Assembly (NCBI GenBank): GCA_947179265.1
Contig: CAMXBB010000017.1
Coordinates: 1-12,626, forward strand
Source of the DNA: an uncultured Bacillota bacterium
GTDB lineage: Bacteria > Bacillota_I > Bacilli_A > RF39 > UBA660
Length of the DNA stretch: 12,626 nt
Direction of reading: 5' to 3'
This document shows, piece after piece, positions 4,581 through 12,191 of this stretch. The stretch's first letter is position 1. Every line of letters starts with the position of its first letter. The notes under the pieces are model-generated. The model searched no databases. It worked only from the letters and a program-made list of their open reading frames with translations, and was not told where the DNA came from. Made by a program: the position numbers and the translations under genes.

Positions 4581-6680
4581 ATGACTAAGATTATAGATAA
4601 ACTAAAGAATCAGAATTATAAAGAATTATTTAAGTCAGCTAAAGATGGTGCTATTGATTTCTTAAAGAATAACTACTTATTTATTGGATATGTAGTATTA
4701 TCTTTATTAAGTTGTATATTGATTAGATATTATACTATTGGTAATATTTGGATGGTTGAAAACAAATTCAATCCTGGAGCAATATTCTTTGATTTATCAA
4801 TGATATTGCTAATTGGTTCACTTGGATTTTTAATAAAGCAATCGAAAAGATTTCTTTATTGGAATATAGTTATGATTGTTATTACCTTGATTAATCTAAT
4901 AAATAGTATTTATTATGCTTTCTTTAATAGTTTTGTGTCATTTTCTTTATTGGAGTCACTAGGGCAAACAGGGGAAGTTACTGATGCCGTATTTGAAAAA
5001 TTAAGACCTTCTAATTTTGTATATGTATTATTATTGTTGATATTTATTGCAGTATATAACTTTTTGAAACATAAAGAATACTTTAAAGCTACTGAAAATA
5101 AAGATTATGGTAAGAGGGCTTTTACTGGTGTTGCTATAATCGGTGGTATCTGCTTATTTATCAATATATCAACATTAACTGGAGTAGATTTATCAAGATT
5201 TTCTAAGCAATGGAACAGGGAATATGTAGTAAAACGCTTTGGTATAGTTATATATCAAGGAAACGACTTGGTACAAACAATCAACATAAAATTGAAGTCA
5301 ATATTTGGATATGAGGAAGCAATGGAGAGATTCCAAGCATATTTTGAAGCTAACCCATATCGAGAGAGTGATAATAAATATACCAATAAATTTAAAGATT
5401 ATAATGTAATTGCTATTCATATGGAAAGTATTATGAGTTTCCTAATAAATATGGAAATAAATGGTAAAGAGGTAACGCCTAACTTAAATAAGTTAATTAA
5501 GGAAGCAATGTATTTTGATCACTTTTATCCTCAAGTTAGTACAGGAACCTCATCAGATACAGAGTTCACTTTTGCTTCTAGTCTAATGCCAGTACAAAGT
5601 GGTACGGTATTTGTATCATATTATAATCGTTCATATATAACACTTCAAAATTTACTTGCTGATCAAGGATATTATACTTTCAGTATGCATGGTAATAAAG
5701 CTAGTATGTGGAACAGAAATAAGATGCATCCATCTTTAGGATATAAGGATTTCTATTCACAAGAATATTATACAATTGATGAAGAGATTGGTCTTGGATT
5801 ATCCGATAGATCATTCTTTACGCAATCAGAAGCTTTAATTAAAAGAATCGAAGATGAAGAAGTAAATAGTGGAAAATATAGAAACTACATGGGAACTATG
5901 ATCACATTAACTAATCACACTCCTTGGGCTGATGATTATTATTTGGCAGGATCTAATTCTTTTGATGTAACTTATCATACAGGTAAGCTAGATGAAAAGG
6001 GACAAGAGATAATCTATCCATATTTAGAAGATTCGATTATTGGAAATTACATTAAAGCTGTTCATTATGCAGATGAGACACTAGGAGAATTTATAGATTA
6101 TGTAAAAGAACATGATGAATATGATAAGACTTTATTTGTATTCTATGGTGATCATGCAGCACAAATCTCTAGATCTGATTTTGCTAGCTTTGTAAATTAT
6201 GATTTTGAAACAGGAATGCAAAAGAGTGAAGAAGATCCAACTTATATTAACTATGATTATTATGAACATGAATTGTTTAAAAATACACCATTAATATTAT
6301 GGACTAAAGATAAAAAGATAACGGGAACTATTTCATATCCAATGGGAATGATAGATGTTTTACCAACTTTATCTAATATGTTAGGTATTAAAAATGAATA
6401 TGCCTTAGGACATGATATTTTTGAAATAAAGAATGATAATACTGTCGTTTTCCCTAATGGTAATTTCTTAACTGATAAGATGTATTATTACAATTCTAGG
6501 AATGAAAGTCGTACATTTGGAATGGAAACATTTGATGTAAATTATATCGATGAGAAGAAAAAATACGCTGAAGATATTTTAGAGATATCTAATGATATCA
6601 TTGTATATGATTTAATAGCTAAATCTAATGAAAAGAAAGGGGTAATACTTGATGGGAAAGAAGAAGGACAACAAAGATAA
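4581..6680 (+). CDS. LTA-synthase-family membrane phosphoglycerol transferase
   Basis: This 699-aa envelope enzyme belongs to the alkaline-phosphatase/sulfatase superfamily (COG1368, LtaS/MdoB-like). It probably moves glycerol-phosphate units from phosphatidylglycerol to a lipoteichoic-acid or related acceptor outside the membrane. Five membrane segments lie near 32-50, 66-86, 92-112, 143-161 and 180-198, followed by an outer catalytic domain from about 273. Visible active-site residues are E282 (HMESI), the nucleophile region G322-T-S-S-D326, W377 and R379 (MWNRN), H446 (NHTPW) and D524-H525 (GDHAA). S. aureus LtaS has a Thr nucleophile in GKTSD; direct alignment places Ser324 there, with Thr323 next to it. 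AGGAAGG lies 7 nt before the ATG. The end overlaps the next membrane-protein gene by 29 nt, suggesting translational coupling. The LtaS-like family is certain; the exact polymer made is not. Confidence 0.92.
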   Translation: MTKIIDKLKNQNYKELFKSAKDGAIDFLKNNYLFIGYVVLSLLSCILIRYYTIGNIWMVENKFNPGAIFFDLSMILLIGSLGFLIKQSKRFLYWNIVMIVITLINLINSIYYAFFNSFVSFSLLESLGQTGEVTDAVFEKLRPSNFVYVLLLLIFIAVYNFLKHKEYFKATENKDYGKRAFTGVAIIGGICLFINISTLTGVDLSRFSKQWNREYVVKRFGIVIYQGNDLVQTINIKLKSIFGYEEAMERFQAYFEANPYRESDNKYTNKFKDYNVIAIHMESIMSFLINMEINGKEVTPNLNKLIKEAMYFDHFYPQVSTGTSSDTEFTFASSLMPVQSGTVFVSYYNRSYITLQNLLADQGYYTFSMHGNKASMWNRNKMHPSLGYKDFYSQEYYTIDEEIGLGLSDRSFFTQSEALIKRIEDEEVNSGKYRNYMGTMITLTNHTPWADDYYLAGSNSFDVTYHTGKLDEKGQEIIYPYLEDSIIGNYIKAVHYADETLGEFIDYVKEHDEYDKTLFVFYGDHAAQISRSDFASFVNYDFETGMQKSEEDPTYINYDYYEHELFKNTPLILWTKDKKITGTISYPMGMIDVLPTLSNMLGIKNEYALGHDIFEIKNDNTVVFPNGNFLTDKMYYYNSRNESRTFGMETFDVNYIDEKKKYAEDILEISNDIIVYDLIAKSNEKKGVILDGKEEGQQR
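6637..6642 (+). promoter_or_regulatory. internal ribosome binding site that sets the 6652 start
   Basis: AAGGGG lies inside the end of the LTA-synthase-family gene, 9 nt before ATG 6652. A TTG three bases earlier is also in frame, but ATG is the stronger codon and its spacing is good. Confidence 0.65.
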
Positions 6681-7320
6681 TGAAGTGAAAGAAGCTAGTA
6701 ACACAAAAAAATATGTATTATTCTGTTTAGTTATTATTGTTGTAATATCTCTTATTGGATTTGTCGCTTATAAGATATTAGCTGTAAAAGAAGATGAAGA
6801 GAAAAAAGTATATAAGGTTAATGAATCAGAAATAAAAGGATATGGAATATTCATAGATGATAGTGATACTAAACTTTATCGTGAAGAATTTGACAAATTA
6901 AAAGTCAATTTGGAATCATCTGAAGTCAATTATGATGAATATGCTGAAAGTGTTGCTAAGATGTTTATAATCGACCTTTATACTATAAAGAATAAGATTA
7001 ATAAGTATGATGTAGGTGGAATTGATTTTATTTATCCAACTATTAAACAAAATTATATCGATAATGTAGATGATACGATATATAAGTATGTAGAGGATAA
7101 TTCTAATGGTGAAAGATCACAAAATTTACCAGTAGTAAAGTCAATTGAGGTCTTAGAAAATACTAAAGGCAAATTTAAAATAAATAGTGAAAATAAAGAG
7201 TATGATTCCTATGTATTTAAGATAAAATGGGAATACTCATTTGATCTAGGTTATGATGAAGCTGGAGAAGTAATCGTTATAAATAAGGATAATAAAATGT
7301 ATGTTGTTGAAAAGAATTAG
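6652..7320 (+). CDS. single-pass membrane protein coupled to the LTA-synthase-family gene
   Basis: This 222-aa protein is not assigned to a known family. A charged, Lys-rich N-terminus (1-20, inside) is followed by one membrane segment near 21-44. An acidic outer domain of about 175 residues follows, rich in Tyr, Asp, Asn and Lys. It has no lipobox or cleavable signal. The tail alternates strand-like stretches (YDSYVFKIKWEYSF, then GEVIVINKDNKMYVVEKN) after a helical part. This could be an NTF2-like or cystatin-like fold, but that is a guess. The gene overlaps the upstream LTA-synthase-family gene by 29 nt with its own internal ribosome binding site, so the two are almost certainly expressed together. 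A partner or accessory role at the cell surface is reasonable inference. Confidence 0.8.
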   Translation: MGKKKDNKDNEVKEASNTKKYVLFCLVIIVVISLIGFVAYKILAVKEDEEKKVYKVNESEIKGYGIFIDDSDTKLYREEFDKLKVNLESSEVNYDEYAESVAKMFIIDLYTIKNKINKYDVGGIDFIYPTIKQNYIDNVDDTIYKYVEDNSNGERSQNLPVVKSIEVLENTKGKFKINSENKEYDSYVFKIKWEYSFDLGYDEAGEVIVINKDNKMYVVEKN

Positions 7321-7337
7321 TAATAATTCTTTTTTTG
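7311..7337 (+). terminator. A/T-rich intrinsic terminator overlapping the stop codon
   Basis: AAAGAATTA (7311-7319) and TAATTCTTT (7324-7332) form a 9-bp stem with a GTAA loop and are followed by further Ts to 7336. The TAG stop (7318-7320) is in the structure. The stem is weak in G/C, so termination may be partial and some transcripts may run on into fhs. Confidence 0.55.
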
Positions 7338-7340
7338 TTG

Positions 7341-7346
7341 TATAAT
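7341..7346 (+). promoter_or_regulatory. possible -10 box for fhs
   Basis: TATAAT lies 25 nt before the fhs start, where a short leader would begin. I see no good -35 box at the right distance, as the expected place is within the terminator stem. This makes it a candidate only. Confidence 0.35.
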
Positions 7347-7370
7347 AGACATTAAAAAAGAGATGATTAT

Positions 7371-8903
7371 ATGGAGAATATTAAGACTATTGCAAAAAAT
7401 TATGGAATCGAAGATTTATATCAGTATGGCGATTATATGGCTAAGATAAATCCTATAACGACTATTGGTAAAGCTAAAACGATATTGGTTACAGCTACTA
7501 ATCCTACTAAATATGGAGAGGGAAAGACTACAGTTGCTATTGGACTTTCTGATGCTATTAATATGCTAAATAAATCATCTATTGCTTGTTTAAGAGAACC
7601 ATCTATGGGTCCTGTTTTTGGAATAAAGGGTGGTGCAACTGGTGGAGGTAAGGCTTTAATCCTACCAGAAGCCGAAATTAATTTACATTTTACTGGAGAT
7701 TTTCATGCTATAACAGAAGCTAATAATTTGATATGTGCTTGTATAGATAACGAAATATTTCATGAAAACAAATTAGATATCGTTACTGTAACTTTCAATA
7801 GATGCATGGATATGAATGATCGTGCTTTAAGAAATATAAAATTAGCTGGAAGAGAGGAACATTTTGATATAACAGCTGCAAGTGAACTCATGGCAATCAT
7901 GTGCTTGTCTAAGAATATATTAGATTTACGTATGCGTTTAGATAGTATTATTATTGGTTATAATTCTCAACTTCAACCAATATTCTTAAATTCACTTGGT
8001 ATAACTGATGCTCTTGTTTCTCTACTTATTCAGGCTTTTAAACCAAATCTTGTTCAAACAAGTTCTGGATGTGGTGCTATTGTGCATGGTGGACCTTTTG
8101 CGAATATTGCTCACGGATGCTCATCTTTGATTTCTTTATCAACAGCAAGCAACTTAGCAGATTATGTTGTAACTGAAGCGGGATTTGGAGCAGATGCTGG
8201 TGGATTTAAATTTATGGATATTTTAATGCGTGATAATAAGATAAATCTATCAGCAATCGTTTTGGTTACAACTATTAGAGCATTAAAATATAATGGCGAT
8301 GGCGATTTAAAAAAAGGAATAGAAAACTTAAGAGTTCATGTTGATAACTTAAAACTTATGAACAAAAACATTGTTGTATCTTTAAATAAATTTGATGATG
8401 ACTCAGAAGAAGATATATTATTTGTTAAGGATTTTACGCAAAAATTAGATGTAATATTTAATATTAATACTGTTTATCAAGATGGTGGATTAGGTGCTCT
8501 AGAACTTGCTAATATCGTTATGAATTTAGAAGAAAAGCCTAAAACTAACTTTTTATATGAATTAGAGGATAATTTATATGATAAAATCGATAAATATGTA
8601 AAAAATATATGTCATGCTGATGGTTTTACATGTTCATTTGAAATGATGAACAAGATTAATAGTTTAGATAAATATAAATATCCAATATGTGTTGCCAAGA
8701 CTCAATATAGTATTAGCGATAATCCGCGATTATTAGGAAGTCCTAGTGGATATACGATGAACTTAACAAATGTTGAAGTTAAGAATGGTGCGAGATTAAT
8801 CGTTGTATATTTTGGAAATGTCATAACAATGCCAGGATTAAATGCAAGTCCTAGTGCTAAAGAGATAAAATATGTCGATGGTGAAATAATTTTACCAAGA
8901 TAA
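7371..8903 (+). CDS. fhs: formate-tetrahydrofolate ligase (10-formyl-THF synthetase), compact form
   Basis: This cytoplasmic enzyme (EC 6.3.4.3) uses ATP and formate to make 10-formyl-tetrahydrofolate for purine synthesis, fMet and one-carbon metabolism. The family is unmistakable. The P-loop-like GEGKTT is at 49-54, REPSMGP at 75-81, GIKGGATGGGKA at 84-95, INLHFTGDFHAITEANN at 103-119 and MDMNDRALRN at 146-155. TEAGFGADAGGFKF is at 268-281, and the MPGL motif is near the C-terminus. It is 510 aa against about 555 usual. One visible loss is the loop after the MNDRALRN motif, where the usual GLGGK...NGVPRED stretch is replaced by about nine residues; the preceding segment is also shortened. 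The Shine-Dalgarno (AAGAGATGA) is weak. It lies 50 nt after the membrane-protein stop and ends at a strong terminator. No other folate gene is nearby, so it seems to stand alone. Confidence 0.96.
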   Translation: MENIKTIAKNYGIEDLYQYGDYMAKINPITTIGKAKTILVTATNPTKYGEGKTTVAIGLSDAINMLNKSSIACLREPSMGPVFGIKGGATGGGKALILPEAEINLHFTGDFHAITEANNLICACIDNEIFHENKLDIVTVTFNRCMDMNDRALRNIKLAGREEHFDITAASELMAIMCLSKNILDLRMRLDSIIIGYNSQLQPIFLNSLGITDALVSLLIQAFKPNLVQTSSGCGAIVHGGPFANIAHGCSSLISLSTASNLADYVVTEAGFGADAGGFKFMDILMRDNKINLSAIVLVTTIRALKYNGDGDLKKGIENLRVHVDNLKLMNKNIVVSLNKFDDDSEEDILFVKDFTQKLDVIFNINTVYQDGGLGALELANIVMNLEEKPKTNFLYELEDNLYDKIDKYVKNICHADGFTCSFEMMNKINSLDKYKYPICVAKTQYSISDNPRLLGSPSGYTMNLTNVEVKNGARLIVVYFGNVITMPGLNASPSAKEIKYVDGEIILPR

Positions 8904-8936
8904 AAGGTTCATTCTATTTAAGAATGAACCTTTTTT
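8902..8936. terminator. strong bidirectional terminator between fhs and the DUF378 gene
   Basis: AAAAGGTTCATTCT (8902-8915) and AGAATGAACCTTTT (8921-8934) form a perfect 14-bp stem around a 5-nt loop. T runs follow on both strands, so it can end fhs (plus) and the convergent DUF378 gene (minus). The DUF378 stop (8935-8937) directly adjoins the stem. Confidence 0.9.
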
Positions 8937-9135
8937 AATCTTCATCTAAATGGGTAAATAAGATACCAACATTTATAAGACCTGTTAAACCGACTAGAGA
9001 ATATATAATTCTACAAATCATTGATTCTGCTCCAAATATTGAAGTTACTAGGTTTATATCAAGTAAACCGATAAATCCCCAGTTAAGAGCACCAATAATT
9101 GTAATGACTAAACAAACCTTTTGTAATGTGTTCAT
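8935..9135 (-). CDS. DUF378 small membrane protein
   Basis: This 66-aa protein belongs to DUF378 (PF04070; YuzA-like), whose function is unknown. It has two membrane segments near 6-27 and 40-62. The family signature is visible in IIGALNWGFIGLLDINLV followed by IIYSLVGLTGL. The start is firm: AGGAGG lies 7 nt before the ATG. It is a single gene facing fhs and is divergent from the acyltransferase unit. A clear promoter could not be assigned; the A/T-rich gap upstream holds only weak -10-like hexamers. Length is normal for the family. Confidence 0.9.
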   Translation of the reverse strand: MNTLQKVCLVITIIGALNWGFIGLLDINLVTSIFGAESMICRIIYSLVGLTGLINVGILFTHLDED

Positions 9136-9191
9136 AAATCATCCTCCTAAACCATTATTATTGTGTGTATTATTACATTTTTTATACGTAA

Positions 9192-9208
9192 TTTGCTTAA
9201 ATAGCAAA
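9192..9208. repeat. inverted repeat TTTGCT/AGCAAA over a -35 box
   Basis: TTTGCT (9192-9197) and AGCAAA (9203-9208) are inverted around TAAAT. It covers the -35 of the acyltransferase promoter and lies upstream of the divergent DUF378 gene, so an operator for a regulator of either is possible. With short arms in A/T-rich DNA, chance is not excluded. Confidence 0.3.
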
Positions 9209-9221
9209 AAAATGTTAGAAT
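9193..9221 (+). promoter_or_regulatory. promoter of the acyltransferase-kinase unit
   Basis: TTGCTT (9193-9198) and TAGAAT (9216-9221) are 17 nt apart, and TGT just before the -10 gives an extended form. Transcription would start near 9228, about 40 nt before the chosen ATG. Confidence 0.7.
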
Positions 9222-9254
9222 ACAAGCGAAATTGGCATATTTTATGTGCTAAAT

Positions 9255-9260
9255 AGGGGA
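9255..9260 (+). promoter_or_regulatory. ribosome binding site that sets the 9270 start
   Basis: AGGGGA lies 10 nt before ATG 9270. A GTG at 9246 is in frame but would place this sequence inside the gene, and it has no ribosome binding site of its own. Confidence 0.65.
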
Positions 9261-9269
9261 ATTGATACT

Positions 9270-10271
9270 ATGGATGAATTTGAATATAAAACATTAATAC
9301 AACAAAAAAAGATGGCTTTAGATGAATTAAGACAATATCACAAAGATTTAAGAAGATATGAGTGTGAAAATAATATTACACCCAAAGGAATAGAAATTCG
9401 AAAAAGAACTTATCATTTAATAAGGTTAATTTTAAAAATAGATCACTTATTAAGCATGAGAACGGTAAAAGTAATAGGTGATAGAAGAACGGATACAGAA
9501 AAGTCAAAGATTTATACTTGTACTCATATTGGCAGATATGACATTGAAAGTGCCATTGAGGCAATTGGTGAAGCTGCTTGGTTTATCATGGGCGATCCTG
9601 GGGAGACTTATCAAAATTTCGATGGCTTACTATTACGTGGTTATGGAGTAAGCTGGTTTGAGATGGATGACCCATATGACGCTCATACCGTAAACGTTAG
9701 ACAAAAAAACATTTTATTAGCAGGTGGAAATGAACTTTCATTCCCAGAAGCTGCTTGGCATCTAGATCCTATTTATCCAGTTGGTGAACTTCATCCAGGA
9801 GCAGTAAGAAGAGCAATTCATACTGATTCAGTAATTATTCCTGTAGGAATAGAGCAATATCGTGGTAGATTCTTTAAAAACTATTATGTTAATATCGGTG
9901 AAGTAATGGACATAAAGGGTGCACAACTATCGGATGCTGTCGATATTAGCCGCAAACTTCGAGAGGATATGGCAGGACTAAAATATGAAATCTGGGAAAA
10001 CTATGGAAAGTGTAAAAGAAGTAGTTTAAATCCTGACTGGCAAGCTGCTTATGAAGAGTTTATTGACAGTATTATGTGTGATACTGAAAATGGTTATACA
10101 ATAGAAGAGATTGAAAAAACAAAATATAAGGATGAAAGTGTTGTAAAACCTATTGAAGCAGACGAAGTATTTGCTTGCCTAAATCGTGTTAATCTTAATA
10201 GCGAAAATGCTTTTTTAGCACGAGACATATTAGCTTATAATACTAGCCAAGTATTGAAAAAAAGTATGTAA
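9270..10271 (+). CDS. PlsC-like lysophospholipid/glycerol-phosphate acyltransferase
   Basis: This 333-aa protein appears to transfer acyl chains to a glycerol-phosphate-type lipid or a related acceptor at the inner face of the membrane. The HX4D catalytic motif is H86-I-G-R-Y-D91. Downstream come the acceptor-binding block LSFPEAAWHL (FPE at 158-160, where usual PlsC has FPEGTRS) and a block-IV-like VIIPVGIEQY with P191. The N-terminal 60 residues are charged and helical. The C-terminal part (about 240-333) is an added region of unknown role. No clear membrane segment is seen. It shares a promoter with the hybrid kinase 30 nt downstream and there is no terminator between them. The LPLAT fold is well supported; the substrate is not, because block III deviates from classic PlsC. 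Confidence 0.8.
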   Translation: MDEFEYKTLIQQKKMALDELRQYHKDLRRYECENNITPKGIEIRKRTYHLIRLILKIDHLLSMRTVKVIGDRRTDTEKSKIYTCTHIGRYDIESAIEAIGEAAWFIMGDPGETYQNFDGLLLRGYGVSWFEMDDPYDAHTVNVRQKNILLAGGNELSFPEAAWHLDPIYPVGELHPGAVRRAIHTDSVIIPVGIEQYRGRFFKNYYVNIGEVMDIKGAQLSDAVDISRKLREDMAGLKYEIWENYGKCKRSSLNPDWQAAYEEFIDSIMCDTENGYTIEEIEKTKYKDESVVKPIEADEVFACLNRVNLNSENAFLARDILAYNTSQVLKKSM

Positions 10272-10288
10272 GATGATAATCTTATAAT

Positions 10289-10296
10289 AGAGGTGG
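10289..10296 (+). promoter_or_regulatory. ribosome binding site that sets the 10302 start
   Basis: AGAGGTGG lies 5 nt before ATG 10302. The in-frame GTG at 10293 is within this Shine-Dalgarno and so is not the likely start. Confidence 0.7.
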
Positions 10297-10301
10297 TACT
10301 G

Positions 10302-12119
10302 ATGAGTGGAATTTGGTTACCAGGTTCTTCTCTTACTATAAGTCTATTTTTGATTATCATCTTTTTTTCAAAGAAAAATAACAATAGTAAAGAAGTAAAA
10401 ATCTATGGAAGTCTTTTAATATCCGGAGGATTATTCTCTCTGAATGCCTTTTTGGTTTATTTAGTAGCAAAGTTAACTACTAATGCTTTACTTGTTACTA
10501 TAATGCAAAAATTACATCTTATTTTATTAGTTGTAGTTGCTTATCTTTTTGTAAATTATATTATCAATATATTGGGATGGAAAGATAAAACTAAGAAAGC
10601 TATCTCATTGGGATTTTTTATGGTTCTTATTTTGGATGTTTTAGGAATAATTATTGCTCCTCTTGAAACCATTAATTATGCAGATGTAGTAGATGTTGCT
10701 GGTCTATCTTATGAAATAGCAATGGTTGGAGTAATTATCTATTTCTTATCAATTGTAGTATTAAATTTTCTTTATTTTTTAGAGCATCGAAAATCATTTA
10801 AGAAGAGTGCTCCTTTCTTAGTATTAATTATCATGTTTTGTATTGGTCTTATCTTGAGAGTTTATTATCCAGAGATAATTACAGAAACTTATTGTATATC
10901 ATTTGCTTTATTGGTAATGTATTTTACTATTGAAAATCCTGATATAAAGATGATTGAAATTTTAAATGAAGCTAAATTAGCTGCTGAAAAAGCAAATAGA
11001 GCTAAGTCTGACTTCTTATCAAGTATGTCACATGAGATAAGAACTCCATTAAATGCTATTGTTGGTCTTTCTGAAGATATCTTAAAGTATCAAAATGAAG
11101 TACCAGAAGTAGTAAGAGAAGATTCCAATGATATTATAAATGCTAGTCAAACATTACTTGAAATAATTGGTAATATTCTAGATATTAATAAGATTGAAAG
11201 TGAAAAAATGGAAATAGTATCTATTCCATATAATTTTAAAAAAGAAGCAGAATCTCTGGCTCGTGTTCAATCGGTTAGAATAGGAGATAAACCTATAGAG
11301 TTTAAGATTAATATTGCTGAGGATATACCACATACCTTAATTGGTGATAAAGTTCATGTAAAAGAGATTATTAATAATCTACTTTCTAATGCTTTCAAAT
11401 ATACAGAAAAAGGTGAAGTAGAATTTAGCGTAAAATGTATTAATAAGGATAATAGATGTGTATTAATAATATGTGTTAGAGATACTGGAAGAGGAATAAA
11501 GGCTGAAAATATAACTAAATTATTCACTAAATTTGAAAGATTAGATATTGAAAGAAATACAACAACTGAAGGTACTGGACTAGGGCTTGCTATAACTAAA
11601 CATCTAATAGAGATGATGGGTGGTAAAATAAATGTTCAAAGTACATTTGGTAAAGGTTCACTCTTTGTAGCTCAAATTCCGCAAACTATTGCTGATACTC
11701 AGATATTAGAACAAAAAATACCTAAACTTAAAAGAATGGATAAGGAACATCTAAGAGGCAAAAGAATCTTAATAGTAGATGATAATACTCTTAATATCAA
11801 AGTTGCCAAGAAGTCTTTGGATGGTTTTGAATTTATTTTAGATGCTGCAACGAGTGGAGAAGAGTGCTTAGAAAAGGTTAAAACTGGTAATGAATATGAT
11901 TTAATACTAATGGATATAATGATGCCTCAAATGAATGGTAAAGTAACGTTTGAAAAGCTACAAAAAATCGAAGGTTTTAATATTCCTGTAATAGCATTGA
12001 CAGCAGATGCTTTATCTGGATCTGAAGAAGAGTATTCATCTTTAGGATTTGTTTCATATATAGCAAAACCTTTTAATAAAGAGCAAATAAAAGAAAAACT
12101 AGATGATATATTTGAATGA
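10302..12119 (+). CDS. hybrid sensor histidine kinase with seven membrane segments and a receiver domain
   Basis: This 605-aa membrane sensor should autophosphorylate on His and pass the phosphate to its own receiver. About seven membrane segments fill residues 5-210 with no recognised extracellular sensor domain. A linker and HisKA follow, with the H box SHEIRTPLN (His244). HATPase_c has the N box NNLLSNAFKYT (from 358), G1 DTGRGI (394-399), an F-box-like region, and G2 GTGLGL (424-429). The C-terminal REC domain has the acidic pair D493-D494, the phosphoacceptor D538 in LMDIMMPQMNG, T567, and K589 in AKPF. All catalytic residues are present. No separate DNA-binding response regulator or HPt protein is seen here, so the output is unknown. 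It follows the acyltransferase gene by 30 nt and is probably co-transcribed with it, which could mean a role in membrane or lipid sensing; that is inference. Confidence 0.95.
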   Translation: MSGIWLPGSSLTISLFLIIIFFSKKNNNSKEVKIYGSLLISGGLFSLNAFLVYLVAKLTTNALLVTIMQKLHLILLVVVAYLFVNYIINILGWKDKTKKAISLGFFMVLILDVLGIIIAPLETINYADVVDVAGLSYEIAMVGVIIYFLSIVVLNFLYFLEHRKSFKKSAPFLVLIIMFCIGLILRVYYPEIITETYCISFALLVMYFTIENPDIKMIEILNEAKLAAEKANRAKSDFLSSMSHEIRTPLNAIVGLSEDILKYQNEVPEVVREDSNDIINASQTLLEIIGNILDINKIESEKMEIVSIPYNFKKEAESLARVQSVRIGDKPIEFKINIAEDIPHTLIGDKVHVKEIINNLLSNAFKYTEKGEVEFSVKCINKDNRCVLIICVRDTGRGIKAENITKLFTKFERLDIERNTTTEGTGLGLAITKHLIEMMGGKINVQSTFGKGSLFVAQIPQTIADTQILEQKIPKLKRMDKEHLRGKRILIVDDNTLNIKVAKKSLDGFEFILDAATSGEECLEKVKTGNEYDLILMDIMMPQMNGKVTFEKLQKIEGFNIPVIALTADALSGSEEEYSSLGFVSYIAKPFNKEQIKEKLDDIFE

Positions 12120-12143
12120 AGATAATTAATTTATCTTCTTTTT
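12118..12143 (+). terminator. intrinsic terminator after the hybrid kinase
   Basis: GAAGATAA (12118-12125) and TTATCTTC (12131-12138) form an 8-bp perfect stem around a 5-nt loop, followed by TTTTT. It begins in the kinase stop codon. Confidence 0.8.
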
Positions 12144-12191
12144 ATGTATTAAAAAGTAAGTTTAACATAATCTTTATTAGGAGATGGTAAT

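Noticed and set aside
6649..6651. TTG start for the membrane protein downstream of the LTA-synthase-family gene
   Set aside because: ATG follows directly in frame and has the better spacing to AAGGGG.
9376..9564. Minus-strand 62-codon open frame inside the acyltransferase gene
   Set aside because: Antisense to the HX4D region; a by-product of A/T-rich coding sequence.
10283..10288. Perfect TATAAT just before the hybrid kinase
   Set aside because: It lies immediately before the Shine-Dalgarno with no -35 box, and a transcript from it would lose the ribosome binding site.
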